From the NCBI GenBank assembly GCA_002189035.1, contig NEEC01000510.1, forward strand, positions 1-21,525: 21,525 nt of DNA, read 5' to 3'. The DNA comes from Utricularia gibba. Lineage: Eukaryota; Streptophyta; Magnoliopsida; Lamiales; Lentibulariaceae. Positions 1 to 11,977 of this stretch are shown one piece after another (the first letter of the stretch is position 1; each line of letters starts with the position of its first letter). The notes under the pieces are model-generated. The model was not told the origin of the DNA and did no database searches. It saw only the letters and a program-made list of their open reading frames with translations. A program made the translations under genes and the position numbers.

Positions 1-3000
1 CGTTCGGTTTTCGGTGTTGCCTACATGGTTTTTCAAGGAACAGCTTCTCGTTTTGTGGCGGCCAGTCTCGCTAGGAACTTGGTCCGGGCCCGCGATTCTT
101 TATGGCTCATGAGGACAAAAGGATGCAAATCGATGAATAAATGTTGCATTTGTTTAAATTGCGATATCACGTGCACCCCACATGATTTTTTCAACAACTT
201 ACTTTATACTTGAAGGCGGTCTTTGGGGCACTGGAACGGAAAAGGTCAGGTTAGGCTTGCCCAAAGTTAGTTGTAGTCCGGCAAATAAAGTGATGTATTT
301 ATTATCGTTCGGTTTTCGGGGCTGCCTACATGGTTTTTCAAGGAACCGCTTCTCGTTTTGTGGCGGCCAGTCTCGCTGGGAACTTGGTCCTTGACCCCGA
401 TTCTGTATGGCTCATGAGGTCAACTGGATGCAAATCGATTAAAAAAAATGCATTTGTTTAAATTATGATGTCACGTGCACCCACATGATTTTTTCAACAA
501 CTTACTTTATACTTGAGAAGGCGGTCTTTGGGTGCACTTGGAACCGGAAAAAGATCAGCTTAGGCCTTGGCCCAAAGTAAGTTGTAGCCCGGCAAAGAAA
601 GTGATGTATTTATTAACGTTCGGTTTTCGGTGTTGCCTACATGGTTTTTCAAGGAACAGCTTCTCGTTTTGTGGCGGCCAGTCTCGCTAGGAACTTGGTC
701 CGGGCCCGCGATTCTTTATGGCTCATGAGGACAAAGGATGCAAATCGATGAATACAATGTTGCATTTGTTTAAATTGCGATATCACGTGCACCCCACATG
801 ATTTTTTCAACAACTTACTTTATACTTGAGAGGCGGTCTTTGGGTGCACCTGGAACGGAAAAAGTAAGGTTTGGCTTGCCGAAGTTAGTGTAGCGGCAAA
901 TAAAGTGATGTATTTATTATCGTTCGGTTTTCGGGGGCTGCCTACATGGTTTTTCAAGGAACCGCTTCTCGTTTTGTGGCGGCCAGTCTCGCTGGGAACT
1001 TGGTCCTTGACCCCGATTCTGTATGGCTCATGAGGTCAACTGGATGCAAATCGATTAAAAAAAAATGATCATTTGTTTAAATTATATGTCACGTGCACCC
1101 CACATGATTTTTTTTAAACAACTTACTTTATACTTGAGAAGGCGGTCTTGGGGCACTTGGAACCGGAAAAAGATCAGCTTAGGCCTTGGCCCAAAGTAAG
1201 TTGTAGCCCGGCAAAGAAAGTGATGTATTTATTAACGTTCGGTTTTCGGTGTTGCCTACATGGTTTTTCAAGGAACAGCTTCTCGTTTTGTGGCGGCCAG
1301 TCTCGCTAGGAACTTGGTCCGGCCCGCGATTCTTTATGGCTCATGAGGACAAAGGATGCAAATCGATGAATACAATGTTGCATTTGTTTAAATTGCGATA
1401 TCACGTGCACCCCACATGATTTTTTCAACAACTTACTTTATACTTGAGAGGCGGTCTTTGGGTGCACCTGGAACGGACAAAAGTAAGGTTTGGCTTGCAC
1501 CGAGAGTTAGTTGTAGTCCGGCAAATAAAGTGATGTATTTATTATCGTCGGTTTTCGGGCTGCCTACATGGTTTTTCAAGGAACCGCTTCTCGTTTTGTG
1601 GCGGCCAGTCTCGCTGGGAACTTGGTCCTTGACCCCGATTCTGTATGGCTCATGAGGTCAACTGGATGCAAATCGATTAAAAAAAATGATGCATTTGTTT
1701 AAATTACGATGTCACGTGCACCCCACATGATTTTTTAACAACATACTTTACATGAGGAGGCGGTTTGGGGGGCACTTGGAACCGGAAAAGTCAGCTTAGG
1801 CCTTGGCCCAAAGTAAGTTGTAGCCCGGCAAAGAAAGTGATTTATTAACGTTCGGTTTTCGGTGTTGCCTACATGGTTTTTCAAGGAACAGCTTCTCGTT
1901 TTGTGGCGGCCAGTCTCGCTAGGAACTTGGTCCGGGCCCGCGATTCTTTATGGCTCATGAGGACAAAAGGATGCAAATCGATGAATACAATGTTGCATTT
2001 GTTTAAATTGCGATATCACGTGCACCCCACATGATTTTTTCAACAACTTACTTTATACTTGAGGCGGTCTTTGGGGCACTTGGAACGGAAAAAGTCAGCT
2101 TAGGCCTTGCCCAAAGTAAGTTGTAGTCCGGCAAATAAAGTGATGTATTTATTATCGTTCGGTTTTCGGGGCTGCCTACATGGTTTTTCAAGGAACCGCT
2201 TCTCGTTTTGCGGCCAGTCTCGCTGGGAACTTGGTCCTTGACCCCGATTCTGTATGGCTCATGAGGTCAACTGGATGCAAATCGATTAAAAAAAATGATG
2301 CATTTGTTTAAATTACGATGTCACGTGCACCCCACATGATTTTTTCAACAACTTACTTTATACTTGAGAAGGCGGTCTTTGGGTGCACTTGGAACCGAAA
2401 AAGATCAGCTTAGGCCTTGGCCCAAAGTAAGTTGTAGCCCGGCAAAGAAAGTGATGTATTTATTAACGTTCGGTTTTCGGTGTTGCCTACATGGTTTTTC
2501 AAGGAACAGCTTCTCGTTTTGTGGCGGCCAGTCTCGCTAGGAACTTGGTCCGGGCCCGCGATTCTTTATGGCTCATGAGGACAAAAGGATGCAAATCGAT
2601 GAATACAATGTTGCATTTGTTTAAATTGCGATATCACGTGCACCCCACATGATTTTTTCAACAACTTACTTTATACTTGAAGGCGGTCTTTGGGTGCACC
2701 TGGAACGGGAAAAAGGCTTGCCCGAAGTTAGTTGTAGTCCGGCAAATAAAGTGATGTATTTATTATCGTTCGGTTTTCGGGGTGCCTACATGGTTTTTCA
2801 AGGAACCGCTTCTCGTTTTGTGGCGGCCAGTCTCGCTGGGAACTTGGTCCTTGCCCCGATTCTGTATGGCTCATGAGGTCAACTGGATGCAAATCGATTA
2901 AAAAAAATGATCCATTTGTTTAAATTATGATGTCACGTGCACCCCACATGATTTTTTCAACAACTTACTTTATACTTGAGAGGCGGTCTTTGGGTGCACT

Positions 3001-3075
3001 TGGAACCGGAAAAAGTCAGCTTAGGCCTGCCCAAAGTAAGTTGTAGCCCGGCAAAGAAAGTGATGTATTTATTAA
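1..3075. repeat. A-B dimeric higher-order repeat, five dimers
   Basis: A units start at 1, 617, 1236, 1849 and 2467. B units start at 306, 921, 1546, 2156 and 2767. Dimer spacing is 600-620 bp. A and B alternate without exception here. Each class is recognised by linked markers along the unit: AACAGC with GCTAGGAAC and GGGCCCGCG in A; AACCGC with GCTGGGAAC and CTTGACCCCG in B. The leader also differs, with CCCGGCAAAGAAAG before A and TCCGGCAAATAAAG before B. Same-class units at successive dimers resemble each other far more than adjacent A and B do, which is the defining property of a higher-order repeat. The array begins off the left edge. Confidence 0.95.
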
Positions 3076-3384
3076 CGTTCGGTTTTCGGTGTTGCCTACA
3101 TGGTTTTTCAAGGAACAGCTTCTCGTTTTGTGGCGGCCAGTCTCGCTGGAACTTGGTCCTTGCCCCGATTCTGTATGGCTCATGAGGTCAACTGGATGCA
3201 AATCGATTAAAAAAAATGATGCATTTGTTTAAATTGCGATGTCACGTGCACCCCACATGATTTTTTTCAACAACTTACTTTATACTTGAAGGCGGTCTTT
3301 GGGGCACTTGGAACCGGAAAAAGATCAGCTTAGGCCTGCCCAAAGTAAGTTGTAGCCCGGCAAAGAAAGTGATGTATTTATTAA
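3076..3384. repeat. Chimeric A/B monomer
   Basis: This unit begins as class A (TTAACG leader, GGTGTTGCC, AACAGC at 3114-3119). It continues as class B from about 3145: CCTTGCCCCG, CTGTATGG, GAGGTCAACTGG and an A-run before ATGATGC. It then shows TTGCGATGTC, which joins an A-like TTGCG to a B-like GATGTC, and ends with an A-type linker leading to the next A at 3385. The main switch lies between 3117 and about 3147, inside a stretch shared by both classes. It replaces the A expected after the B at 2767, so the alternation stays in register. Unequal crossing-over or gene conversion would explain it. A collapsed assembly join is the alternative. Confidence 0.85.
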
Positions 3385-6300
3385 CGTTCGGTTTTCGGTG
3401 TTGCCTACATGGTTTTTCAAGGAACAGCTTCTCGTTTTGTGGCGGCCAGTCTCGCTAGGAACTTGGTCCGGGCCCGCGATTCTTTATGGCTCATGAGGAC
3501 AAAAGGATGCAAATCGATGAATACAATGTTGCATTTGTTTAAATTGCGATATCACGTGCACCCCACATGATTTTTTCAACAACTTACTTTATACTTGAGA
3601 GGCGGTCTTTGGGTGCACTTGGAACGGAAAAAGGTAAGGTTTGGCTTGCCCGAGAGTTAGTTGTAGTCCGGCAAATAAAGTGATGTATTTATTATCGTTC
3701 GGTTTTCGGGGCTGCCTACATGGTTTTTCAAGGAACCGCTTCTCGTTTTGTGGCGGCCAGTCTCGCTGGGAACTTGGTCCTTGACCCCGATTCTGTATGG
3801 CTCATGAGGTCAACTGGATGCAAATCGATTAAAAAAAATGATCCATTTGTTTAAATTATGATGTCACGTGCACCCCACATGATTTTTTCAACAACTTACT
3901 TTATACTTGAGAAGGCGGTCTTTGGGTGCACTTGGAACCGGAAAAAGATCAGCTTAGGCCTTGGCCCAAAGTAAGTTGTAGCCCGGCAAAGAAAGTGATG
4001 TATTTATTAACGTTCGGTTTTCGTGTTGCCTACATGGTTTTTCAAGGAACAGCTTCTCGTTTTGTGGCGGCCAGTCTCGCTAGGAACTTGGTCCGGGCCC
4101 GCGATTCTTTATGGCTCATGAGGACAAAAGGATGCAAATCGATGAATACAATGTTGCATTTGTTTAAATTGCGATATCACGTGCACCCCACATGATTTTT
4201 TCAACAACTTACTTTATACTTGAGCAGGCGGTCTTTGGGTGCACTGGAACGGGACAAAGGTAAGTTTGGCTTGCACCGAGAGTTAGTTGTAGTCCGGCAA
4301 ATAAAGTGATGTATTTATTATCGTTCGGTTTTCGGGGCTGCCTACATGGTTTTTCAAGGAACCGCTTCTCGTTTTGTGGCGGCCAGTCTCGCTGGGAACT
4401 TGGTCCTTGACCCCGATTCTGTATGGCTCATGAGGTCAACTGGATGCAAATCGATTAAAAAAAATGATCCATTTGTTTAAAATTATGATGTCACGTGCAC
4501 CCCACATGATTTTTTAACAACATACTTTATACTTGAGAGGCGGTCTTTGGGGCACTTGGAACCGGAAAAAGATCAGCTTAGGCCTTGGCCCAAAGTAAGT
4601 TGTAGCCCGGCAAAGAAAGTGATGTATTTATTAACGTTCGGTTTTCGTGTTGCCTACATGGTTTTTCAAGGAACAGCTTCTCGTTTTGTGGCGGCCAGTC
4701 TCGCTAGGAACTTGGTCCGGGCCGCGATTCTTTATGGCTCATGAGGACAAAAGGATGCAAATCGATGAATACAATGTTGCATTTGTTTAAATTGCGATAT
4801 CACGTGCACCCCACATGATTTTTTTCAACAACTTACTTTATACTTGAGCAGGCGGTCTTTGGGTGCACCTGGAACGGGACAAAGGTAAGGTTTGGCTTGC
4901 ACCGAGAGTTAGTTGTAGTCCGGCAAATAAAGTGATGTATTTATTATCGTTCGGTTTTCGGGGGCTGCCTACATGGTTTTTCAAGGAACCGCTTCTCGTT
5001 TTGTGGCGGCCAGTCTCGCTGGGAACTTGGTCCTTGACCCCGATTCTGTATGGCTCATGAGGTCAACTGGATGCAAATCGATTAAAAAAAATGATCCATT
5101 TGTTTAAATTACGATGTCACGTGCACCCCACATGATTTTTTTAACAACTTACTTTATACTTGAGGAGGCGGTCTTGGGGGCACTTGGAACCGGAAAAAGA
5201 TCAGCTTAGGCCTTGGCCCAAAGTAAGTTGTAGCCCGGCAAAGAAAGTGATGTATTTATTAACGTTCGGTTTTCGGTGTTGCCTACATGGTTTTTCAAGG
5301 AACAGCTTCTCGTTTTGTGGCGGCCAGTCTCGCTAGGAACTTGGTCCGGGCCCGCGATTCTTTATGGCTCATGAGGACAAAAGGATGCAAATCGATGAAT
5401 ACAATGTTGCATTTGTTTAAATTGCGATATCACGTGCACCCCACATGATTTTTTCAACAACTTACTTTATACTTGAGCAGGCGGTCTTTGGGTGCACCTG
5501 GAACGGGAAAGGTAAGGTTTGGCTTGCCGAGAGTTAGTTGTAGTCCGGCAAATAAAGTGATGTATTTATTATCGTTCGGTTTTCGGGGGCTGCCTACATG
5601 GTTTTTCAAGGAACCGCTTCTCGTTTTGTGGCGGCCAGTCTCGCTGGGAACTTGGTCCTTGACCCGATTCTGTATGGCTCATGAGGTCAACTGGATGCAA
5701 ATCGATTAAAAAAATGATCCATTTGTTTAAATTATGATGTCACGTGCACCCCACATGATTTTTTAACAACTTACTTTATACTTGAGAAGGCGGTCTTTGG
5801 GTGCACTTGGAACCGGAAAAAGATCAGTTAGGCCTTGGCCCAAAGTAAGTTGTAGCCCGGCAAAGAAAGTGATGTATTTATTAACGTTCGGTTTTCGGTG
5901 TTGCCTACATGGTTTTTCAAGGAACAGCTTCTCGTTTTGTGGCGGCCAGTCTCGCTAGGAACTTGGTCCGGGCCCGCGATTCTTTATGGCTCATGAGGAC
6001 AAAAGGATGCAAATCGATGAATACAATGTTGCATTTGTTTAAATTGCGATATCACGTGCACCCCACATGATTTTTTCAACAACTTACTTTATACTTGAGC
6101 AGGCGGTCTTTGGGTGCACCTGGAACGGACAAAGAAGGTTTGGCTTGCACCGAGAGTTAGTTGTAGTCCGGCAAATAAAGTGATGTATTATTATCGTTCG
6201 GTTTTCGGGGGCTGCCTACATGGTTTTTCAAGGAACGCTTCTCGTTTTGTGGCGGCCAGTCTCGCTGGGAACTTGGTCCTTGACCCCGATTCTGTATGGC

Positions 6301-6509
6301 TCATGAGGTCAACTGGATGCAAATCGATTAAAAAAAATGATGCATTTGTTTAAATTACGATGTCACGTGCACCCCACATGATTTTTTTAACAACTTACTT
6401 TATACATGAGGAGGCGGTCTTGGGGGGCACTTGGAACCGGAAAAAGGTCAGCTTAGGCCTTGGCCCAAAGTAAGTTGTAGCCCGGCAAAGAAAGTGATGT
6501 ATTTATTAA

Positions 6510-6799
6510 CGTTCGGTTTTCGGTGTTGCCTACATGGTTTTTCAAGGAACAGCTTCTCGTTTTGTGGCGGCCAGTCTCGCTAGGAACTTGGTCCCCCGCG
6601 ATTCTTTATGGCTCATGAGGACAAGGATGCAAATCGATGAATACAATGTTGCATTTGTTTAAATTGCGATATCACGTGCACCCCACATGATTTTTTCAAC
6701 AACTTACTTTATACTTGAGAGCGGTCTTGGGGGCACTGGAACGGAAAAAGGTCTTGGCTTAGTAGTTGTAGTCCGGCAATAAAGTGATGTATTTATTAT
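6510..6799. repeat. Class A monomer with shortened linker (290 bp)
   Basis: The core is class A up to ACTTGAGA, with a shortened GGTCCCCCGCG at about 6591-6600 where intact A units read GGTCCGGGCCCGCG. The following linker, about 6720-6770, is compressed: AAAAAGGTCTTGGCTTAG is followed directly by TAGTTGTAG, so the usual AAGTTAGTTG or AAGTAAGTTG context is partly missing. The lost bases lie mainly where A-type and B-type linkers differ. The next unit (6800) is an ordinary B. Confidence 0.8.
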
Positions 6800-8574
6800 C
6801 GTTCGGTTTTCGGGGCTGCCTACATGGTTTTTCAAGGAACCGCTTCTCGTTTTGTGGCGGCCAGTCTCGCTGGGAACTTGGTCCTTGACCCCGATTCTGT
6901 ATGGCTCATGAGGTCAACTGGATGCAAATCGATTAAAAAAAATGATGCATTTGTTTAAATTATGATGTCACGTGCACCCCACATGATTTTTTCAACAACT
7001 TACTTTATACTTGAGAAGGCGGTCTTTGGGTGCACTTGGAACCGGAAAAAGATCAGCTTAGGCCTTGGCCCAAAGTAAGTTGTAGCCCGGCAAAGAAAGT
7101 GATGTATTTATTAACGTTCGGTTTTCGGTGTTGCCTACATGGTTTTTCAAGGAACAGCTTCTCGTTTTGTGGCGGCCAGTCTCGCTGGAACTTGGTCCGG
7201 GCCCGCGATTCTTTATGGCTCATGAGGACAAAAGGATGCAAATCGATGAATACAATGTTGCATTTGTTTAAATTGCGATATCACGTGCACCCCACATGAT
7301 TTTTTCAACAACTTACTTTATACTTGAGCAGGCGGTCTTTGGGTGCACCTGGAACGGACAAAGGTAAGCTTGGCTTGCCCGAAGTTAGTTGTAGTCCGGC
7401 AAATAAAGTGATGTATTTATTATCGTTCGGTTTTCGGGGGCTGCCTACATGGTTTTTCAAGGAACCGCTTCTCGTTTTGGCGGGCCAGTCTCGCTGGGAA
7501 CTTGGTCCTTGACCCCGATTCTGTATGGCTCATGAGGTCAACTGGATGCAAATCGATTAAAAAAATGATCCATTTGTTAAATTATGATGTCACGTGCACC
7601 CCACATGATTTTCAACAACTTACTTTATACTTGAGAAGGCGGTCTTTGGGTGCACTTGGAACCGGAAAAGATCAGCTTAGGCCTTGCCCAAAGTAAGTTG
7701 TAGCCCGGCAAAGAAAGTGATGTATTTATTAACGTTCGGTTTTCGGTGTTGCCTACATGGTTTTTCAAGGAACAGCTTCTCGTTTTGTGGCGGCCAGTCT
7801 CGCTAGGAACTTGGTCCGGGCCCGCGATTCTTTATGGCTCATGAGGACAAAAGGATGCAAATCGATGAATACAATGTTGCATTTGTTTAAATTGCGATAT
7901 CACGTGCACCCCACATGATTTTTTCAACAACTTACTTTATACTTGAGCAGGCGGTCTTTGGTGCACCTGGAACGGAAAAGTAAGGTTTGGCTTGCCCGAG
8001 AGTTAGTTGTAGTCCGGCAAATAAAGTGATGTATTTATTATCGTTCGGTTTTCGGGGGCTGCCTACATGGTTTTTCAAGAACCGCTTCTCGTTTTGTGGC
8101 GGCCAGTCTCGCTGGGAACTTGGTCCTTGACCCCGATTCTGTATGGCTCATGAGGTCAACTGGATGCAAATCGATTAAAAAAAATGATGCATTTGTTTAA
8201 ATTTGATGTCACGTGCACCCACATGATTTTTTAACAACATACTTTATACTTGAGAGGCGGTCTTGGGGGCACTTGGAACCGGAAAAAGGTCAGCTTAGGC
8301 CTTGGCCCAAAGTAAGTTGTAGCCGGCAAAGAAAGTGATGTATTTATTAACGTTCGGTTTTCGGTGTTGCCTACATGGTTTTTCAAGGAACAGCTTCTCG
8401 TTTTGTGGCGGCCAGTCTCGCTAGGAACTTGGTCCGGGCCCGCGATTCTTTATGGCTCATGAGGACAAAAAGGATGCAAATCGATGAATACAATGTTGCA
8501 TTTGTTTAAATTGCGATATCACGTGCACCCCACATGATTTTTTCAACAACTTACTTTATACTTGAGGAGGCGGT

Positions 8575-8660
8575 CTTGGGGCACTGGAACGGAAAAAAAT
8601 CAGCTTAGGCCTTGCCCAAAGTAAGTTGTAGTCCGGCAAATAAAGTGATGTATTTATTAT
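8575..8660. repeat. A-like linker joined to a B core
   Basis: Most B units are preceded by a B-type linker reading roughly CTGGAACGGGACAAAGG then GAGAGTTAGTTG. Here the linker is A-like (CAGCTTAGGCCTTGCCC, then AAAGTAAG) but continues into the B leader TCCGGCAAATAAAG. The class switch therefore falls within or next to the shared TTGTAG. The same arrangement precedes the B units at 2156, 9243 and 12282, and a more degraded version precedes 9846. This marks a second, recurrent A/B breakpoint inside the monomer. Confidence 0.75.
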
Positions 8661-8971
8661 CGTTCGGTTTCGGGGGCTGCCTACATGGTTTTTCAAGGAA
8701 CCGCTTCTCGTTTTGTGGCGGCCAGTCTCGCTGGGAACTTGGTCCTTGACCCCGATTCTGTATGGCTCATGAGGTCAACTGGATGCAAATCGATTAAAAA
8801 AAATGATGCATTTGTTTAAATTACGATGTCACGTGCACCCCACATGATTTTTTTAACAACTTACTTTATACTTGAGGAGGCGGTCTTGGGGCACTTGGAA
8901 CCGGAAAAAGGTCAGCTTAGGCTTGGCCCAAAGTAAGTTGTAGCCCGGCAAAGAAAGTGATTATTTATTAA

Positions 8972-9242
8972 CGTTCGGTTTTCGGTGTTGCCTACATGGT
9001 TTTTCAAGGAACAGCTTCTCGTTTTGTGGCGGCCAGTCTCGCTAGGAACTTGGTCCGGGCCCGCGATTCTTTATGGCTCATTGGATGGGGGTGTCGCGAT
9101 ATCACGTGCACCCCACATGATTTTTTCAACAACTTACTTTATACATGAGGAGGCGGTCTTGGGGCACTTGGAACGGAAAAAGTCAGCTTAGGCTTTGCCA
9201 AAGTAAGTTGTAGTCCGGCAAATAAAGTGATGTATTTATTAT
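8972..9242. repeat. Truncated class A monomer with replaced segment (271 bp)
   Basis: This is the shortest unit in the window. After GGCTCAT (ending near 9081), about 51 bp of the A consensus are missing, from GAGGACAAAA through TTTAAATT. In their place is about 14 bp (TGGATGGGGGTGTC) that matches neither class as a block. Normal sequence resumes at GCGATATCACGTG. The deletion removes the octamer-like ATGCAAAT and the ATCGAT. The insert may be filler DNA from end-joining repair, or scrambled remnants of GGATG left by an assembly error. The linker after it is A-like but leads into the B at 9243. Confidence 0.85.
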
Positions 9243-9557
9243 CGTTCGGTTTTCGGGGCTGCCTACATGGTTTTTCAAGGAACCGCTTCTCGTTTTGTGG
9301 CGGCCAGTCTCGCTGGGAACTTGGTCCTTGACCCCGATTCTGTATGGCTCATGAGGTCAACTGGATGCAAATCGATTAAAAAAAATGATCCATTTGTTTA
9401 AATTATGATGTCACGTGCACCCCACATGATTTTTTCAACAACTTACTTTATACTTGAGAAGGCGGTCTTTGGGTGCACTTGGAACCGGAAAAAGATCAGC
9501 TTAGGCCTTGGCCCAAAGTAAGTTGTAGCCCGGCAAAGAAAGTGATGTATTTATTAA

Positions 9558-9845
9558 CGTTCGGTTTTCGGTGTTGCCTACATGGTTTTTCAAGGAACAG
9601 CTTCTCGTTTTGTGGCGGCCAGTCTCGCTAGGAACTTGGTCCCCCGATTCTTTATGGCTCATGAGGGATGCAAATCGATGAAAAAATGATGCATTTGTTT
9701 AAATTACGATCACGTGCACCCCACATGATTTTTTAACAACATACTTTATACATGAGGAGGCGGTCTTGGGGGCACTTGGAACCGGAAAAAGTCAGTTAGG
9801 CCTTAGTAAGTTGTAGTCCGGCAAATAAAGTGATGTATTTATTAT
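9558..9845. repeat. Mosaic A/B monomer with losses at class-specific sites (288 bp)
   Basis: It starts as class A (GGTGTTGCC, AACAGC, GCTAGGAAC). From about 9638 the positions that tell A from B are missing: GGTCCCCCGATTC at 9638-9650, GAGGGATG at 9663-9670, GATGAAAAAATGATGC just after, and GATCACG near 9708-9714, where intact units have GATATCACG or GATGTCACG. The tail is B-like (AACATAC, ACATGAGGAGG). The linker is shortened (GTCAGTTAGGCC, then TTAGTAAG) and leads into a B leader. It reads like an average of A and B in which the discordant bases were dropped, so a consensus error is a serious possibility. Confidence 0.8.
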
Positions 9846-10157
9846 CGTTCGGTTTCGGGGGCTGCCTACATGGTTTTTCAAGGAACCGCTTCTCGTTTTT
9901 GGCGGCCAGTCTCGCTGGGAACTTGGTCCTTGACCCCGATTCTGTATGGCTCATGAGGTCAACTGGATGCAAATCGATTAAAAAAATGATCCATTTGTTT
10001 AAATTATGATGTCACGTGCACCCCACATGATTTTTTCAACAACTTACTTTATACTTGAGAAGGCGGTCTTTGGGTGCACTTGGAACCGGAAAAAGATCAG
10101 CTTAGGCCTTGGCCAAAGTAAGTTGTAGCCCGGCAAAGAAAGTGATGTATTTATTAA

Positions 10158-10431
10158 CGTTCGGTTTTCGGTGTTGCCTACATGGTTTTTCAAGGAACAG
10201 CTTCTCGTTTTGTGGCGGCCAGTCTCGCTAGGAACTTGGTCCGGGCCCGCGATTCTTTATGGCTCATGAGGACAAAAGGATGCAAATCGATGAATACAAT
10301 GTTGCATTTGTTTAAATTGCGATATCACGTGCACCCCACATGATTTTTTCAACAACTTACTTTATACTTGAGAGGCGGTCTTTGGGTTCGGCTTAGTTAG
10401 TTGTAGGCAAATAAAGTGATGTATTTATTAT
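10158..10431. repeat. Class A monomer with collapsed linker (274 bp)
   Basis: The core is an intact A through GATATCACGTG and ACTTGAGAGG. The linker then collapses: after GGTCTTTGGGTT (ending about 10388) comes CGGCTTAGTTAGTTGTAG, then GGCAAATAAAG. About 40 bp of the normal linker are lost, including the second GTGCAC and the GGAACGG stretch. The class B leader and unit (10432) follow normally. Confidence 0.8.
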
Positions 10432-10745
10432 CGTTCGGTTTTCGGGGGCTGCCTACATGGTTTTTCAAGGAACCGCTTCTCGTTTTGTGGCGGCCAGTCT
10501 CGCTGGGAACTTGGTCCTTGACCCCGATTCTGTATGGCTCATGAGGTCAACTGGATGCAAATCGATTAAAAAAAATGATCCATTTGTTTAAATTATGATG
10601 TCACGTGCACCCACATGATTTTTCAACAACTTACTTTATACTTGAGAAGGCGGTCTTTGGGTGCACTTGGAACCGGAAAAAGATCAGCTTAGGCCTTGGC
10701 CCAAAGTAAGTTGTAGCCCGGCAAAGAAAGTGATGTATTTATTAA

Positions 10746-11038
10746 CGTTCGGTTTTCCTGCCTACATGGTTTTTCAAGGAACAGCTTCTCGTTTTGTGGC
10801 GGCCAGTCTCGCTAGGAACTTGTCGATTCTTTATGGCTCATGAGGACAAAAGGATGCAAATCGATGAATACAATGTTGCATTTGTTTAAATTGCGATATC
10901 ACGTGCACCCCACATGATTTTTTCAACAACTTACTTTATACTTGAGAGGGTCTTTGGGTGCACCTGGAACGGACAAAGGTAAGTTTGGCTTGCCGAGAGT
11001 TAGTTGTAGTCCGGCAAATAAAGTGATGTATTTATTAT
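10746..11038. repeat. Class A monomer with two internal losses (293 bp)
   Basis: At 10751-10762 the sequence reads GGTTTTCCTGCC, where A has GGTTTTCGGTGTTGCC and B has GGTTTTCGGGGGCTGCC, so the segment that differs between classes is gone. At 10817-10830 it reads ACTTGTCGATTCTT, which removes the A-specific CGGGCCCG block. The rest is class A, including GAGGACAAAAGG and GATATC. The next linker also lacks a few bases (TTGAGAGGGTC). Confidence 0.8.
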
Positions 11039-11661
11039 CGTTCGGTTTTCGGGGGCTGCCTACATGGTTTTTCAAGGAACCGCTTCTCGTTTTGTGGCGG
11101 CCAGTCTCGCTGGGAACTTGGTCCTTGACCCCGATTCTGTATGGCTCATGAGGTCAACTGGATGCAAATCGATTAAAAAAAATGATGCATTTGTTTAAAT
11201 TACGATGTCACGTGCACCCCACATGATTTTTTAACAACATACTTTATACATGAGGAGGCGGTCTTGGGGGCACTTGGAACCGGAAAAAGATCAGCTTAGG
11301 CCTTGGCCCAAAGTAAGTTGTAGCCCGGCAAAGAAAGTGATGTATTTATTAACGTTCGGTTTTCGGTGTTGCCTACATGGTTTTTCAAGGAACAGCTTCT
11401 CGTTTTTGGCGGCCAGTCTCGCTAGGAACTTGGTCCGGGCCCGCGATTCTTTATGGCTCATGAGGACAAAAGGATGCAAATCGATGAATACAATGTTGCA
11501 TTTGTTTAAATTGCGATATCACGTGCACCCCACATGATTTTTTCAACAACTTACTTTATACTTGAGCAGGCGGTCTTTGGGTGCACCTGGAACGGACAAA
11601 GGTAAGTTTGGCTTGCCGAGAGTTAGTTGTAGTCCGGCAAATAAAGTGATGTATTTATTAT

Positions 11662-11977
11662 CGTTCGGTTTTCGGGGCTGCCTACATGGTTTTTCAAGGA
11701 ACCGCTTCTCGTTTTGTGGCGGCCAGTCTCGCTGGGAACTTGGTCCTTGACCCCGATTCTGTATGGCTCATGAGGTCAACTGGATGCAAATCGATTAAAA
11801 AAAATGATGCATTTGTTTAAATTACGATGTCACGTGCACCCCACATGATTTTTTTAACAACATACTTTATACATGAGGAGGCGGTCTTGGGGGGCACTTG
11901 GAACCGGAAAAAAAATCAGCTTAGGCCTTGGCCCAAAGTAAGTTGTAGCCCGGCAAAGAAAGTGATGTATTTATTAA
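11662..11977. repeat. Representative intact class B monomer (316 bp)
   Basis: This unit shows the full B marker set: CGGGGCTGCC, AACCGC, GCTGGGAAC, CCTTGACCCCG, CTGTATGG, GAGGTCAACTGG, ATGCAAATCGAT, an A-run of eight at 11797-11804, ATTACGATGTCACGTG with CACGTG at 11831-11836, AACATAC and ACATGAGGAGG. It lacks the A-specific GGGCCC and GATATC. It is followed by an A-type linker containing an expanded A-run (GGAAAAAAAATCAGC). Confidence 0.9.

Noticed and set aside
9796-9845. LTR or transposon junction at the shortened units
   Set aside because: No terminal repeats, target-site duplications or transposase-like sequence; all bases trace to A or B monomers.
11250-11537. Longest ORF (95 codons) as a possible gene
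   Set aside because: It runs from the tail of a B unit through most of an A unit, and the same peptide occurs in other copies with different ends. No domain or signal is recognisable.
11797-11804. Length variation of the A-run in B units (about 6-9) as a microsatellite
   Set aside because: The range is small and equals normal homopolymer noise in sequencing or replication.
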